Origin: Armatimonadota bacterium
Lineage (GTDB): Bacteria > Armatimonadota > Fimbriimonadia > Fimbriimonadales > Fimbriimonadaceae
Reading direction: 5' to 3'
Length of the DNA: 64,000 bases
NCBI GenBank assembly: GCA_018268355.1
Contig: JAFDWR010000003.1
Span: forward strand, 1-64,000
In this document: piece after piece, positions 55,029-64,000 of the stretch
Numbering within the stretch: the stretch's first letter is position 1
Layout: the number at the start of each line of letters is the position of its first letter
Made by a program: the position numbers and the translations under genes
The notes under the pieces: model-generated
What the model was told of the DNA's origin: nothing
The model's input: the letters and a program-made list of their open reading frames with translations, nothing else
Database searches by the model: none

Positions 55029-56007
55029 GGCGGTTCCGTGCCCGCGATGCTTCCACGTCGTGCCGGCCGGTAACTCCACCTGCCCCGAATGTGGGATGCG
55101 GCTTCGCGAAGATGGCGTCGATCGCGTCAATTCCTCCGTCGAGCCTGAACTCGCCAAGGCGAACCTGAGCCGACTCCGTGGTGACTTCTCCTCCGCTCGC
55201 GGCCAACTCCTTGCGATCCTCCGTCGATTCCCCAACCACTCAGGCGCGCACGAGCTTCTCGGCGACGTTTATGAGGAAGAGGACGACCTCGAACAAGCCG
55301 CCCAGTGGTACGAGCTTGCCCTTGACCTCGATCCCGATGCCCCCGGCCTCGCCAGCAAGCACGCCGACGTCATCTTCCGCCTCGCGAAGATGGAGCAGGA
55401 CCAAGTCCACGACCGAATCGGACTCGCGACGCCTGACCGACCGTGGCTTCCCCTCGCCATCACCGGCGTCATCTGTGTGGTTGCCCTGCTTGGCCTGTGG
55501 GCGTTTATCAAGCGGGACACCAAGACAAAAGCGATCACGACCAGTTTTGTCGCCACCTCGGAAGTGAAGCCCGTCGAGGGTCCATCTGCCACGCCCAGCC
55601 CCTCGCCGAGCACCAATCCCACACCGACGATGTCGGTGACCAACACCGGGATGACCACGAGCGACCTCTCGGCCAAGGAACAGCTCAACCGGACCGCAGG
55701 TGGTGAGCACGTGATCGCCCTCCAGAGCGACCCGCGCGGATCCCAATGGATTCTCACCCTGAAGGTTGAAGGCACCGAGGACCCGAAGGCGGTTGCGGCC
55801 GAGTCCGCGAAGGCGGCTTTCACGCTGTTCCAGAACTGCACGAGCGTGGTGATGCGCATCGTTACCGGCGGCGAACTCACCTACCTCGCCGATTCAGATC
55901 GAGCGACATACGAGAAGACGCAATCGCAAGAATGGAAGTCGGCAAACGACGATCCGCTCGCTTGGATCAATGAATTGGTCAAAAACGAGTGGCGTGCTCC
56001 AAAATAG
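54991..56007 (+). CDS. Zinc-ribbon, TPR and single-pass membrane protein
   Basis: A 338-residue protein with a GTG start inside dut. It has a zinc ribbon (CPRCFHVV ... CPECGM, residues about 17-37), two to three TPR-like repeats (about 45-125), one membrane helix ([20 protein letters not shown], about 150-170), a Pro/Thr/Ser linker and an exterior C-terminal domain (about 225-338). The ribbon and TPRs would face the cytoplasm. Translational coupling with dut is likely. Function unknown. Confidence 0.8.
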   Translation: MEKVDLEAQAPAEAVPCPRCFHVVPAGNSTCPECGMRLREDGVDRVNSSVEPELAKANLSRLRGDFSSARGQLLAILRRFPNHSGAHELLGDVYEEEDDLEQAAQWYELALDLDPDAPGLASKHADVIFRLAKMEQDQVHDRIGLATPDRPWLPLAITGVICVVALLGLWAFIKRDTKTKAITTSFVATSEVKPVEGPSATPSPSPSTNPTPTMSVTNTGMTTSDLSAKEQLNRTAGGEHVIALQSDPRGSQWILTLKVEGTEDPKAVAAESAKAAFTLFQNCTSVVMRIVTGGELTYLADSDRATYEKTQSQEWKSANDDPLAWINELVKNEWRAPK

Positions 56008-56015
56008 GAGCTGAC

Positions 56016-58595
56016 ATGCTTCTTAGCGCCATCTTTGCCACGCTGGCTACCCCCTGGACCGTTGCCATCGAGCCAGGAGCCGGACTCCGAATCGGAGCCA
56101 ATGGCCTTGGCATTGTCCGAGGATCGTCGTTCCAGTACTACAAGCCCGACTGGACCAAGGGCTACTACTCGTCGAACTGGAATGCGGCGACCCAAAAGGT
56201 TGAGAAGCTGCCTGACGGCATGCGGATGACGTTCAAGAGCACGAACGGCATGGCCGAAGGTTGGAACACCGTCCGCGTTGAAGGCAACGACGTCATCATC
56301 GACTACTCGTTCTCGTGGAACAGCGATGACCCCGCCAAGGTCGAGTTCGGCCTCTACTTCTGGGCGCCCGCGCTGCTGAAGGGCTCGGTCGGCAACAAGT
56401 CGGTCACGATGCCGATGACGCCGGTTTACAAGAGCACGAACGACACCAACGAGCGACGCCTCGGTCCCGACAGCACCACGTGGACCCTTGGAAATCCTGC
56501 GTTCTCGATCCAGTCGGTGGCTTCCGCACCGCAAACCACTTTCGACGCCCGTGGGTACAGCCAGGATTTCGCCGAAGGTCGCCAGATGTTCTGGTCCGGC
56601 TCGCTTGGCCTCGAACCCAAGAAGGGCGCGCCCGCCAAGGGATCGATTCGGCTCCGGTTTACCCCCGGAAAGCTCTCCGACCCCGAGCTCCTGCAGGAAA
56701 CGCTTGCGGGTGCGCCTCTTGCCTCCGCGCGCTATCCTGATCCTGCCCTTCCCCTCGTTCCCCAGCCCGCCAAAAGCACGCTGAGCGCGACCGAGACAAC
56801 GCCCTTGCTCACCCGGGGCGCACGCGAGAAGCTCGTCTGGCGGAGCACGGTCGGAACGACGGGCACCTTCCGAAGCTCGGTCGAACAGTCCTACTACAAA
56901 CTCCTCGACCGCCGGTTTGATGCCTCGTACTCGTCGAAGACCCTGCCCGCGACCGTCGCGCTTGAGGTCAATTCGAGCCTCCCGACCGAGGGTTATCGCC
57001 TCGACATCTCCAAGGGCCGCATCATGGTCGTCGGTGGTTCACCGGCAGGTCTCCGCTTTGGCCTGCTGCGCCTCGCGATGATCGCGCGGGCCGAGAACGG
57101 CCAGGTCGTCGTCCCCATCGGCACGATCGAGGACGCGCCCAAGTCGCCTTGGCGAGGGGTTCACCTCTTCGTCGGTCCGACTGCGCTCGATTTCCAGCAG
57201 AAGCTTTGGGAGCGAGTCCTCCAGCCGCTCGGCATGAACAAGGTCGTCCTGCAGTGCGAGCAAACCGAGTGGAACACCACCCCCAACGTCCGGGGCGGCA
57301 TTGCGATGCCGCGGGCCAAGCTCGCCGACCTGTTCAACTGGTATCGATCGATTGACGTGGAGCCGATCCCGCTCGTCCAGAGCTTTGGCCACATGGAATG
57401 GCTTTTTGCTCGGGGTGCGAACCGCGACCTCGCGTTCAACAAGGACGTGCTCTACAGCGTGGATCCGCGTGTACCGCGAACCAAGACGCTGCTCGAGACC
57501 CTCTGGCGCGAAGTCCTCGACGTCACCAAGGCGAAGGTCGCTCACTTTGGCCTCGACGAGGTCGACATGCGCGGCTGGCCGGAAGATCCTAAGCTCGTCA
57601 CCGACCTCTGGCAAAACCAGATGGGCTTCCTTGGCGACCTGTCGAGCCGCCTCAACGTCAAGCCGATGGTTTGGGGCGACATCTGTCTTGCCCCGAGCGA
57701 AGCGGTGGACGCCGCCAACGGCCACGACCCGGCAACCGCCAAGACCCGCCGAAGCGCAATCCCGAAGGGTGCTTTGATCGGCGATTGGCACTACCGCGAC
57801 GATCCTCGGCCCGAGGTCTTCGCCAAGTCGCTCCAGGTTTGGAAGAACGAAGGCTACGTCCCGATTGCGAGCACCTGGTACCGCGAGGGCAACATTCGCG
57901 GCTTCTGCCTCGCGGCGGTGAAGGAGGGCATGGGCGTGCTCCAAACGACCTGGGCGGGCTACGAAAGCAGCGAAACCGCGATGCGGGCCGCGCAACACCA
58001 GTTCTCGGCGATGATCCTCGCTGCCGACTACTCGTGGAGCGGACGCACCGAGTCGATCAAGGGTCTTCCCTATCGAGCCGACGACCTCTTCCGCCAGCTT
58101 TATGATGGTGTGCCTTCGCCGCTTCGACCCGAGCCAGGCGTCGCGCTCCTGCCGCCGTCACGGTTGGCGGTGGGACGTCCTCTGCGGCAGATGCGAATTG
58201 GGTCCTATGGATTCATGCCGGAGGGCGTAATCAACCTGGGTTCGCCGCTGATCGAGGGTGCGGAGAAGCTCCCGCGCGAAGTCGAATACAAGATGGGCGG
58301 CCTCGCGATGCGTGAGCTGGTCATCAGCGCGAACACGTTGATGCCGGGGGAATACGGCGACCCCGCCGGTGAGGTCGTCATTCGCAGTAACGGCGGCGAA
58401 TCGGTCTTTGCGCTGAAGTACGGCGTCCACGTCCGGTTTGCGGGCGACCTCGGCGGCCTCCGGGAAGGGTTCCGCGAAGGCGAGTTCTGTGCGACCGTGC
58501 TCAAGCTGCCGAAGCAGGTGAAGGTCGACTCGCTCACGATTCGAAGCGTTCAACCCTGGCTCGGTTTGAACGTCCGCGCGCTCACCGTTCGTTAG
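56016..58595 (+). CDS. Exported glycoside hydrolase family 20-like beta-N-acetylhexosaminidase
   Basis: An 859-residue protein with a signal-like N-terminus (LLSAIFATLATPWTVAIEPG). Residues 1-250 are an extra beta domain. A GH20 N-domain follows (about 290-370, with YRLDISKGRIMVVGGSPAGL), then the TIM barrel from SPWRGVHLFVGP. The catalytic Asp/Glu pair is D514/E515 in AHFGLDEVDM, the GH20 H-x-G-x-D-E motif. Predicted to release terminal N-acetylhexosamine from glycans. AGGAG precedes the ATG at 56016, eight bases after the TPR gene. Confidence 0.87.
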   Translation: MLLSAIFATLATPWTVAIEPGAGLRIGANGLGIVRGSSFQYYKPDWTKGYYSSNWNAATQKVEKLPDGMRMTFKSTNGMAEGWNTVRVEGNDVIIDYSFSWNSDDPAKVEFGLYFWAPALLKGSVGNKSVTMPMTPVYKSTNDTNERRLGPDSTTWTLGNPAFSIQSVASAPQTTFDARGYSQDFAEGRQMFWSGSLGLEPKKGAPAKGSIRLRFTPGKLSDPELLQETLAGAPLASARYPDPALPLVPQPAKSTLSATETTPLLTRGAREKLVWRSTVGTTGTFRSSVEQSYYKLLDRRFDASYSSKTLPATVALEVNSSLPTEGYRLDISKGRIMVVGGSPAGLRFGLLRLAMIARAENGQVVVPIGTIEDAPKSPWRGVHLFVGPTALDFQQKLWERVLQPLGMNKVVLQCEQTEWNTTPNVRGGIAMPRAKLADLFNWYRSIDVEPIPLVQSFGHMEWLFARGANRDLAFNKDVLYSVDPRVPRTKTLLETLWREVLDVTKAKVAHFGLDEVDMRGWPEDPKLVTDLWQNQMGFLGDLSSRLNVKPMVWGDICLAPSEAVDAANGHDPATAKTRRSAIPKGALIGDWHYRDDPRPEVFAKSLQVWKNEGYVPIASTWYREGNIRGFCLAAVKEGMGVLQTTWAGYESSETAMRAAQHQFSAMILAADYSWSGRTESIKGLPYRADDLFRQLYDGVPSPLRPEPGVALLPPSRLAVGRPLRQMRIGSYGFMPEGVINLGSPLIEGAEKLPREVEYKMGGLAMRELVISANTLMPGEYGDPAGEVVIRSNGGESVFALKYGVHVRFAGDLGGLREGFREGEFCATVLKLPKQVKVDSLTIRSVQPWLGLNVRALTVR

Positions 58596-59488
58596 GTCTG
58601 GCCGACCCAGCTTGGCTCAGCAACCTCGGTCCATCGCTCCCGGATGGCGGCAACGTCCTCCGGAGGAAGTGGGCCGGCGGCGAGCATCGCGGCATTCTCG
58701 GGCCATCGCCCTGGCTTCGTCGTCCCCACGATCATCGTCGAGATGTCCTGGGCGGCGGTGAACCGAAGCGCGGTCGAAACCGACTTCGCGAGCGGCAAGC
58801 CTAGGAAGGGATAGCGCAGCTTTTGGAGCCGCTCCCAATAGGTCATCGCATAGGGCCGCGCAGGCGGCTCGTCACCGTTGATCCAGGCGACGTTGGCAAT
58901 CGGGCGCTTGACGATCACGCCAATGTTCTTCGCCTTTGCGATCGGTAGAAGCAGGCCGATGCTCTCTTGGTCGGCGATGTTGCAACTCGTCTGGAGGACG
59001 TCAAACACGCCGGTTTCCATCGCCTTCACCGCGTCGGCACCGTCGCCGCTGTAACCCAAGAACCTCGTCTTGCCATCGGCCTTGGCCCGCTCGATAATCG
59101 GAATGACGACCTCGAGGACTTCAGCGCGGCAGGAGTGAACCTGCAAGAGGTCGAGGTGCTCGACTTGCAAGGCTGAAAGCGAATGGTCAATGGAGGCGCG
59201 GAGGAGGTCGGGGTGCCAGTCGGGTAGGTCCGGGCCGTTTTCAAAGCGGTGGCCGAGCTTGGAGAAGAGATGAAACTCATCCCGTCTCTTGCTGACGAAG
59301 CGGCCAATCCGGGCCTCGGAGTCCATGTAACACTCGGCGGTGTCGATGACATTCAGCCCGAGGTCGAGCGCCTCATTGAGCAGTCGATCTACATCGGCAG
59401 GCTCGGGGGCCAAAAAGCCAATCTCCGAACCACCAAAACCAAGCAGGCTCACCTCAAGGCCGGTGCGGCCCAGCGTACGTCGTTCCAC
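58592..59488 (-). CDS. Aldo/keto reductase
   Basis: A 298-residue NADPH-dependent oxidoreductase. The tetrad appears as Asp and Tyr in VIDTAECYM, Lys in FHLFSKLGH and His in LLQVHSC. The nucleotide-binding end is STMIVGTTKPGRW. GTG start, nine bases after the RNA methyltransferase gene. Substrate unknown. Its stop overlaps the GH20 stop. Confidence 0.9.
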   Translation of the reverse strand: MERRTLGRTGLEVSLLGFGGSEIGFLAPEPADVDRLLNEALDLGLNVIDTAECYMDSEARIGRFVSKRRDEFHLFSKLGHRFENGPDLPDWHPDLLRASIDHSLSALQVEHLDLLQVHSCRAEVLEVVIPIIERAKADGKTRFLGYSGDGADAVKAMETGVFDVLQTSCNIADQESIGLLLPIAKAKNIGVIVKRPIANVAWINGDEPPARPYAMTYWERLQKLRYPFLGLPLAKSVSTALRFTAAQDISTMIVGTTKPGRWPENAAMLAAGPLPPEDVAAIRERWTEVAEPSWVGQT

Positions 59489-59497
59489 CCATCGGGT

Positions 59498-60433
59498 TTA
59501 CCCCGAGAGGCCGTACTTCCAGCTGAACGCGATCTCGTGGAGGATCGGCAGTTCTTCGGGCAGATCACCGTCGCGCCGCAACAAGCAAGCAAACGCGCCC
59601 GCGCCAAACCCCTGGTGAGGGAACAGGCGGTAGCAGGGGAAGTCGACAAAGCGGCTCTGGAACGCGGCCAGTAGCGGGACCTCGACCGGCTTCAGCTCAG
59701 GATATTGAGCCTGGAGCCACGTCATCAGCTTCTCGTTCTCCTTGATCGAGAACGTGCAGGTGCTGTAGAACAGGTAGCCGCCGGGGAGCAGGCACTGGGC
59801 CGCCGTTCCCGCGATCCGCCGTTGACGACCGACGTTCATGTCGATCATCTGGGGCGAGAAGGCTCCCGGAGCGTCGTCACCCTTCGCGAGGAGCGATTGA
59901 CCCGTGCATGGCGCATCAACGATGACCATGTCGAACGCCTCGCCGTACTTCTTGGCGTAGACGCTGGGGTCAGCCGACCAAACGTGCGACCCTTCGATAT
60001 GGCAGCGCGTGAAGTTCGCGATAAGGGCACCCGTTCGCTTTCGGATTGTCTCGTTGGCGATCAAGGTCTCGGGCTTGAAGGCCCGGTAGCAAAACACCGA
60101 CTTGCCACCCGGCGAGGCGCAAAGGTCGAGGACGCGGCGCGGGGCCTCCGTCGCGGCCAGCATCGCCGATGCGCTGAACACCGACGAGAAGTCGAGCGGA
60201 TAGAAGCAGCCCTTTTGATAGAGCGGGTGCTGGCCGGGACGAAACTCTTCGGAGAGTCGCTCGACCCATGCCGGTTGCCAGTCGACGCGCTTCATCCGCG
60301 GGAAGGTGCGAATGGCGGGGTCATCCTTCATGATGATGATTGCCTGCTCGCGAGGCACCGTCTTTACGAGCGCGTCGATGAACAAGTCGCGTTCGGCACG
60401 ATCTGGGAAGAGGTTCGCCGCTTGCCGAAGCAT
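59498..60433 (-). CDS. RsmB/NOP2/Sun-family RNA m5C methyltransferase
   Basis: A 311-residue S-adenosylmethionine-dependent RNA cytosine-5 methyltransferase, probably acting on rRNA (RsmF-like). The SAM loop is VLDLCASPGGKSVF, motif IV with the releasing Cys is VDAPCTGQSLLAKG and motif VI with the nucleophilic Cys is YSTCTFSIKENE. The start is uncertain: ATG at 60433, or a TTG at 60508 overlapping the kimA-like stop, which would add 25 basic residues. No N-terminal PUA or NusB domain. Confidence 0.88.
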   Translation of the reverse strand: MLRQAANLFPDRAERDLFIDALVKTVPREQAIIIMKDDPAIRTFPRMKRVDWQPAWVERLSEEFRPGQHPLYQKGCFYPLDFSSVFSASAMLAATEAPRRVLDLCASPGGKSVFCYRAFKPETLIANETIRKRTGALIANFTRCHIEGSHVWSADPSVYAKKYGEAFDMVIVDAPCTGQSLLAKGDDAPGAFSPQMIDMNVGRQRRIAGTAAQCLLPGGYLFYSTCTFSIKENEKLMTWLQAQYPELKPVEVPLLAAFQSRFVDFPCYRLFPHQGFGAGAFACLLRRDGDLPEELPILHEIAFSWKYGLSG

Positions 60434-60500
60434 GAGCGGGCTTGGACCGGAGCCGGACCGGCCGCCTGAAGGCCTCCGGGGTGGCTTACGTTTGATGGGT

Positions 60501-62369
60501 TTATTCAAGGAAGTACCGCACGCTTGATACGATGATGTTGGGGCGAAGGGAGAGCGCGGTCTTGATCTGCATCGCGACGTTCTCTTGAAGCAGCTTGTGC
60601 CACGGCTTGGTGGCAACGGCCTCGGCAACGATGACGGTGATGATGCTGTCCCGGTTCTCGCGGCGAAGCTCGTCCACGTAGTCGATCACGGGTTCGATGA
60701 GCGACCGGTAGGGCGACGAGAGCACGACAAGCGGCACGTCGGGAGCGTATCGATCCCAATCGCGCCGGACCTGCGGCACCGTCTTGTCGTTGACGATGAC
60801 GTGGACCGCTTGGACCTCACCCTTCAGCTGGCGCGCGTATTCCAGGCCTTGAAGGATTCCACGGTGGACGCGCGGGACGAGCAAGATCGAGAGGTGCGGG
60901 TGGTCATCGACCTTTTCGCCGGGTTGGATGGCGAGCTGGCGACTGATTGCACCGTAGCGGCGGTTAATTTGGTGGAAGCCAAAGACAATCAGCGGGACGG
61001 CAATGAGGATGATCCACGCGCCCTCGGCGAACTTGGTCACCGCAATGATGCACAAGACGACGAAGCTGAGGAAGGCACCGGTCGCGTTCACGCACAGCGC
61101 ATACTTCCAGTTCTTTTCTCGGTGCCGGAGCCAGTGGACGACCATGCCCGACTGGGAAAGGGTGAACGCGGTGAAGACGCCGACCGCATAGAGCGGCAAC
61201 AGCAGGTCGAGCTCGCCCTTGAAGATAACGATCAAGAGTCCGCCAAGGCCAGCAAGGACCAAGATGCCGTTGTGGAAGACGAGACGGTCGCCTTGGCGTG
61301 CCATCGGCCGCGGGAGGTAGCCATCGCGGGCCAGGAGCGAGGCAAGACGCGGGAAGTCCGCAAAGGCCGTGTTGGCCGCGAGGACGAGGATCGCCGCCGT
61401 CGCGTACTGCAGGACATAGAACATGACCGTCTTGTCGCCAAAGATCTGGGCGGCAATCTGGGCAAGGAGGGTTCGATATTCCTTGTCGGCGGCGGGAAGA
61501 AGCTTGAGGGTCGGGAGGTGGTTCGCGAGAAGGCCGATTCCGAGGAACATCACCGACAGGAGGATGACCATCCAGCGCAAGGTGATCGAGGCGTTCTTGC
61601 TCTCGGGCTGGCGAAAGGCCTGGACTCCGTTGCTGACCGCCTCAATTCCCGTAAGCGCGGTACATCCTGCCGCGAAGGCGCGGGCGAGCAGGAAATAGAG
61701 GCCGTGATGGTGATCAATGCCGACCGAGCCGATCACCTGCGGATTTGCTTGGGCAGGCAGGGAGCCGGACATCGCCTGGACCATGCCCACGATGAGGAGG
61801 GCCAAGACCGACATGACAAAGCCATAGGTCGGGATCGCGAAGGCCGCGCCGGACTCCTTGACGCCCCGCAAGTTAGCCCAAGCCAAGATTGCGACACACA
61901 AGACGGCCATCGGCACGAGGTAACTGTGCAAGCTCGGCACGGCGGAGACGATCGCCGCACAACCCGCCGCAACCGAGACCGAAACCGTGAGGATGTAGTC
62001 CACTAAAAGCGCGCCGCCCGCGATCAGGCCCGGCCACTTGCCAAGGTTCTCGCTCGCCACGCTATACGAACCACCGCCGCTCGGATAGGCGTGGATCGTT
62101 TGGTTATAGGAGATCGCGATGATCAGGATCAGGCCGACGATGCCGAGCGTAAGCGGTACCTGATAGCCCACGGACGTGGCTGACTTGAGGATCAGGATGC
62201 TGAGGATGGCCTCTGTCGCATAGGCCACCGAGCTGAGAGCGTCCGACGAGAACACGGCGAGTCCCACAAGGGGCCCTAGCCTTTCGTGATGCGCTTTGGA
62301 TGTCGCAATCGGCTTTCCGATCAGGAACCGGCGAAGTGCTTTCAGTGGCGAGACAGCTTTATCGTCCAT
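60501..62369 (-). CDS. KimA-like high-affinity potassium importer (APC superfamily)
   Basis: A 622-residue transporter with twelve predicted helices and a C-terminal cytoplasmic domain of about 150 residues. The signature FSSDALSSVAYATEAIL and YPSGGGSYSVASENLG match KimA/YdaO. In Bacillus this is a proton-coupled potassium importer inhibited by c-di-AMP. I choose the ATG at 62369; a TTG eleven codons upstream is possible. No ydaO riboswitch fits in the 51 bases before it. It follows surE in one direction. Confidence 0.87.
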   Translation of the reverse strand: MDDKAVSPLKALRRFLIGKPIATSKAHHERLGPLVGLAVFSSDALSSVAYATEAILSILILKSATSVGYQVPLTLGIVGLILIIAISYNQTIHAYPSGGGSYSVASENLGKWPGLIAGGALLVDYILTVSVSVAAGCAAIVSAVPSLHSYLVPMAVLCVAILAWANLRGVKESGAAFAIPTYGFVMSVLALLIVGMVQAMSGSLPAQANPQVIGSVGIDHHHGLYFLLARAFAAGCTALTGIEAVSNGVQAFRQPESKNASITLRWMVILLSVMFLGIGLLANHLPTLKLLPAADKEYRTLLAQIAAQIFGDKTVMFYVLQYATAAILVLAANTAFADFPRLASLLARDGYLPRPMARQGDRLVFHNGILVLAGLGGLLIVIFKGELDLLLPLYAVGVFTAFTLSQSGMVVHWLRHREKNWKYALCVNATGAFLSFVVLCIIAVTKFAEGAWIILIAVPLIVFGFHQINRRYGAISRQLAIQPGEKVDDHPHLSILLVPRVHRGILQGLEYARQLKGEVQAVHVIVNDKTVPQVRRDWDRYAPDVPLVVLSSPYRSLIEPVIDYVDELRRENRDSIITVIVAEAVATKPWHKLLQENVAMQIKTALSLRPNIIVSSVRYFLE

Positions 62370-62420
62370 AAAGGCCCATACAAGATACGGCCTTTCGGCC
62401 AAAGAGGATTATGAATGCCC

Positions 62421-63182
62421 TTAACGATTCAATGCCGCTTCGACGTCTCTGATTGCGGCATGGTTGGTCCAATCGAGCGAAACCGGAGTGATGGAGACGA
62501 ATCCTTCGCTCACCGCCTCGACGTCGGTGCCCGCTTGGTCGCCACTCATTGCGACGACGCCGCCTTGCCAATAGTAAGGCCGACCCCATGGGTCCGACCG
62601 AATCTCAAGGCGCTCTTGATACACACGCTGGCCCATGCCGACCACTCGTTCGCCTCGTAGCTCCTCATAGGCGATCGCGGGTACGTTCACGTTGAAAAAC
62701 GTGAGGGGAGGCAGCTTGTGTTCGATCAGGGCGCCGAGCCTCTCTTGGGCCCACCGAATGCCGGTTTCGAAGTGGAGCGGTGCACCGGAAACAAACAGCG
62801 CCATGCTGAGGGAAATCGAGTGGATTCCATTGATGCAGCCCTCCATCGCTCCCGCGACGGTTCCGGAATAGGTCACATCGAAGCCTAGGTTGGGGCCGTG
62901 GTTAAAGCCACTGAGGACAAGGTCGCAGCCGTCGGGCCAGGCGAGTTCGAGCCCGACGTTGACGCAGTCAACGGGGACACCGCTGACTTCCCACGCCGCG
63001 AGGCCATCGTAATCCACCGGCTGGGCGCGCAGAGGGTCGCGGAGGGTCATGCTGTGCCCGCAGGCCGAACGTTCGCGATCGGGAGCGACCACTTTGACCT
63101 CGCCAAACTGCCGAGCCACGTCCACAAGGGCGCTCATCCCCTCGGCGTAGAGTCCGTCGTCGTTCGTCAGGAGGATGCGCAT
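62421..63182 (-). CDS. surE: 5'/3'-nucleotidase SurE
   Basis: A 253-residue metal-dependent nucleotidase that dephosphorylates nucleoside monophosphates in stress and stationary phase. LLTNDDGLYAEGM carries the metal Asp pair; VAPDRERSACGHS, SGFNHGPNLGFDVTYSGTVAGAMEG and FNVNVP are family blocks. Full length. Confidence 0.95.
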   Translation of the reverse strand: MRILLTNDDGLYAEGMSALVDVARQFGEVKVVAPDRERSACGHSMTLRDPLRAQPVDYDGLAAWEVSGVPVDCVNVGLELAWPDGCDLVLSGFNHGPNLGFDVTYSGTVAGAMEGCINGIHSISLSMALFVSGAPLHFETGIRWAQERLGALIEHKLPPLTFFNVNVPAIAYEELRGERVVGMGQRVYQERLEIRSDPWGRPYYWQGGVVAMSGDQAGTDVEAVSEGFVSITPVSLDWTNHAAIRDVEAALNR

Positions 63183-63272
63183 GGAGTCTAGAGGTTACCT
63201 GCGCACCCTTTCCGCAAATTTTCCGAAAAATCTTGTGAACGGTGGGAAAGCGTTGGCGTTTGTGCCGATGCC

Positions 63273-63983
63273 ATGAAACGTTTTCTGATGATTGCTACTG
63301 CTCTTGCGGCATTGTCCTCGATGGCCTTCGCCCAGGGTGGCGGCGGTGGTCGTGGCCAAGGCACGCGCGGCTTTGGCAACAACAACTCGATGACTTCCCT
63401 CCTTTCCCGCGCCGACGTTCGAAAGGAACTCAAGATCACCGACGAGCAGTCGGCCAAGCTTGCTGAGCTCGGTGTCCGCGAGCGCGGACAGCGCGGTCAG
63501 GGTGGCGGCCAAGGCGGCGGTCAGCGAGGTCAAGGTGGCCAAGGTGGCCAGGGTGGTCAAGGCGGTCAGCGCGGCCAAGGTGGACAGGGCGGCGATCCTG
63601 CAGCGGCTCAAAAGGCTCGCGAAGAGCGAGAGAAGGCGATCCACGCCGTTCTCCAAGAAGCTCAGAACAAGCGACTGAAGGAGCTTTACGTCCAGCGCGT
63701 TAGCTTCCGAGCTCTCATGAATGCTGAAATTCAGGCAGAACTCAAGCTCGACGACGCCCAGAAGGCTTCGATCAAGGACCTCCAAACCAAGCAGCAAGAG
63801 GCCAACCGAGCGATCTTCCAGCGGGTCCAGAGCCAAGAGCTGACTCGAGAAGAGGCGATGGCTTCGATCCAGAAGAACGAGAAGGTTCTCACCGAGGAGC
63901 TCGGAAAGATCCTGAAGGACGGTCAGAAGGCTCAGTTTGAGAAGATGGCCGGTGCCAAGTTCGAATTCGACGGCGATAACTAA
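63273..63983 (+). CDS. Exported Gly/Gln-rich protein with Spy/LTxxQ-like helices
   Basis: A 236-residue protein with a signal peptide (RFLMIATALAALSSMAFAQ), a Gly-rich start, a run of GGQ/RGQ repeats (about residues 69-108) and a helical C-terminal half with ELKLDDAQKASIKDLQTKQQEA, which resembles the LTxxQ repeats of Spy/CpxP periplasmic chaperones. A chaperone role in the envelope is inferred from that likeness only. Confidence 0.8.
   Translation: MKRFLMIATALAALSSMAFAQGGGGGRGQGTRGFGNNNSMTSLLSRADVRKELKITDEQSAKLAELGVRERGQRGQGGGQGGGQRGQGGQGGQGGQGGQRGQGGQGGDPAAAQKAREEREKAIHAVLQEAQNKRLKELYVQRVSFRALMNAEIQAELKLDDAQKASIKDLQTKQQEANRAIFQRVQSQELTREEAMASIQKNEKVLTEELGKILKDGQKAQFEKMAGAKFEFDGDN
63477..63595 (+). 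repeat. GGQ/RGQ-coding tandem repeat
   Basis: About 120 bases of degenerate 9-base units (GGTCAAGGT-like) in the exported Spy-like gene encode GGQGGQ and GGQRGQ repeats. Likely length-variable. Confidence 0.8.
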
Positions 63984-64000
63984 GACTTCGATCGACTCTC

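Overview
The window is GC-rich bacterial chromosome, densely packed on both strands, with short gaps, many ATGA-type overlaps and no gene-free stretch over about 150 bases. It holds no tRNA, 16S/23S rRNA, insertion sequence, integrase or CRISPR array. Gene content (secreted caspase-like proteins, copper-amine-oxidase-like secreted proteins, DUF1501, PilZ/HD-GYP signalling, class I aldolase, a GH20 enzyme) suits a free-living heterotroph. By overall feel I favour an Armatimonadota (Fimbriimonadia-like) bacterium, but that is inference and no marker gene proves it.

Region 1 (about 1.2-17.6 kb, minus strand) is the most unusual part. It is a tightly coupled nine-gene operon that starts with three baseplate genes of a phage-tail-like contractile injection system: gp25, a baseplate J/gp6-type protein and a P2 gpI-like tail protein. 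A DUF4159 protein and two very large single-pass membrane proteins follow, one with a long Pro/Glu repeat tether. The operon ends with three exported proteins: a caspase with an intact His/Cys dyad, an NlpC/P60 cell-wall hydrolase, and a second caspase-fold protein in which both catalytic residues are replaced. No sheath, tube, spike or ATPase gene is present. This looks like a baseplate, membrane-anchor and cell-wall/death-effector module whose contractile parts would be encoded elsewhere.

Region 2 (17.6-27 kb) carries HMG-CoA lyase (mvaB), a membrane protein, a GT4 glycosyltransferase, a helix-turn-helix protein, queA, a HAD hydrolase and two exported proteins of unknown role. Region 3 (26.4-29.6 kb, minus) is the conserved rpmH-rnpA-yidD-yidC-khpB cluster. 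Its rnpA has no ATG/GTG/TTG start in a plausible place, and its frame is open through nearly all of rpmH.

Region 4 (29.6-42.4 kb) is mixed housekeeping and signalling: histidine phosphatase, DinB-like protein, acetyl-CoA synthetase, seven-iron ferredoxin, PilZ protein, GbsR-type regulator, LolA-like protein, HIT protein, saccharopine-dehydrogenase-like protein, cysS, coaD, DUF4240, two small anchored proteins, DUF1501 and an A-type Fe-S carrier. Region 5 (42.4-51.8 kb) has a PilZ/HD-GYP c-di-GMP pair, an exported copper-amine-oxidase-like protein, a PqaA-type hydrolase, maf, lon and adenosine deaminase. Region 6 (51.9-64 kb) has a GYF/DUF4190 protein, the 5-oxoprolinase operon pxpB-pxpA-pxpC, dut, a zinc-ribbon/TPR membrane protein, a GH20 hexosaminidase, an aldo/keto reductase, an RNA m5C methyltransferase, a KimA-like potassium transporter, surE and an exported Gly/Gln-rich protein.

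Across the window, several genes have a TAnnnT-like -10 element only 5-9 bases before the start codon, which suggests leaderless or very short-leader transcripts are common in this organism.
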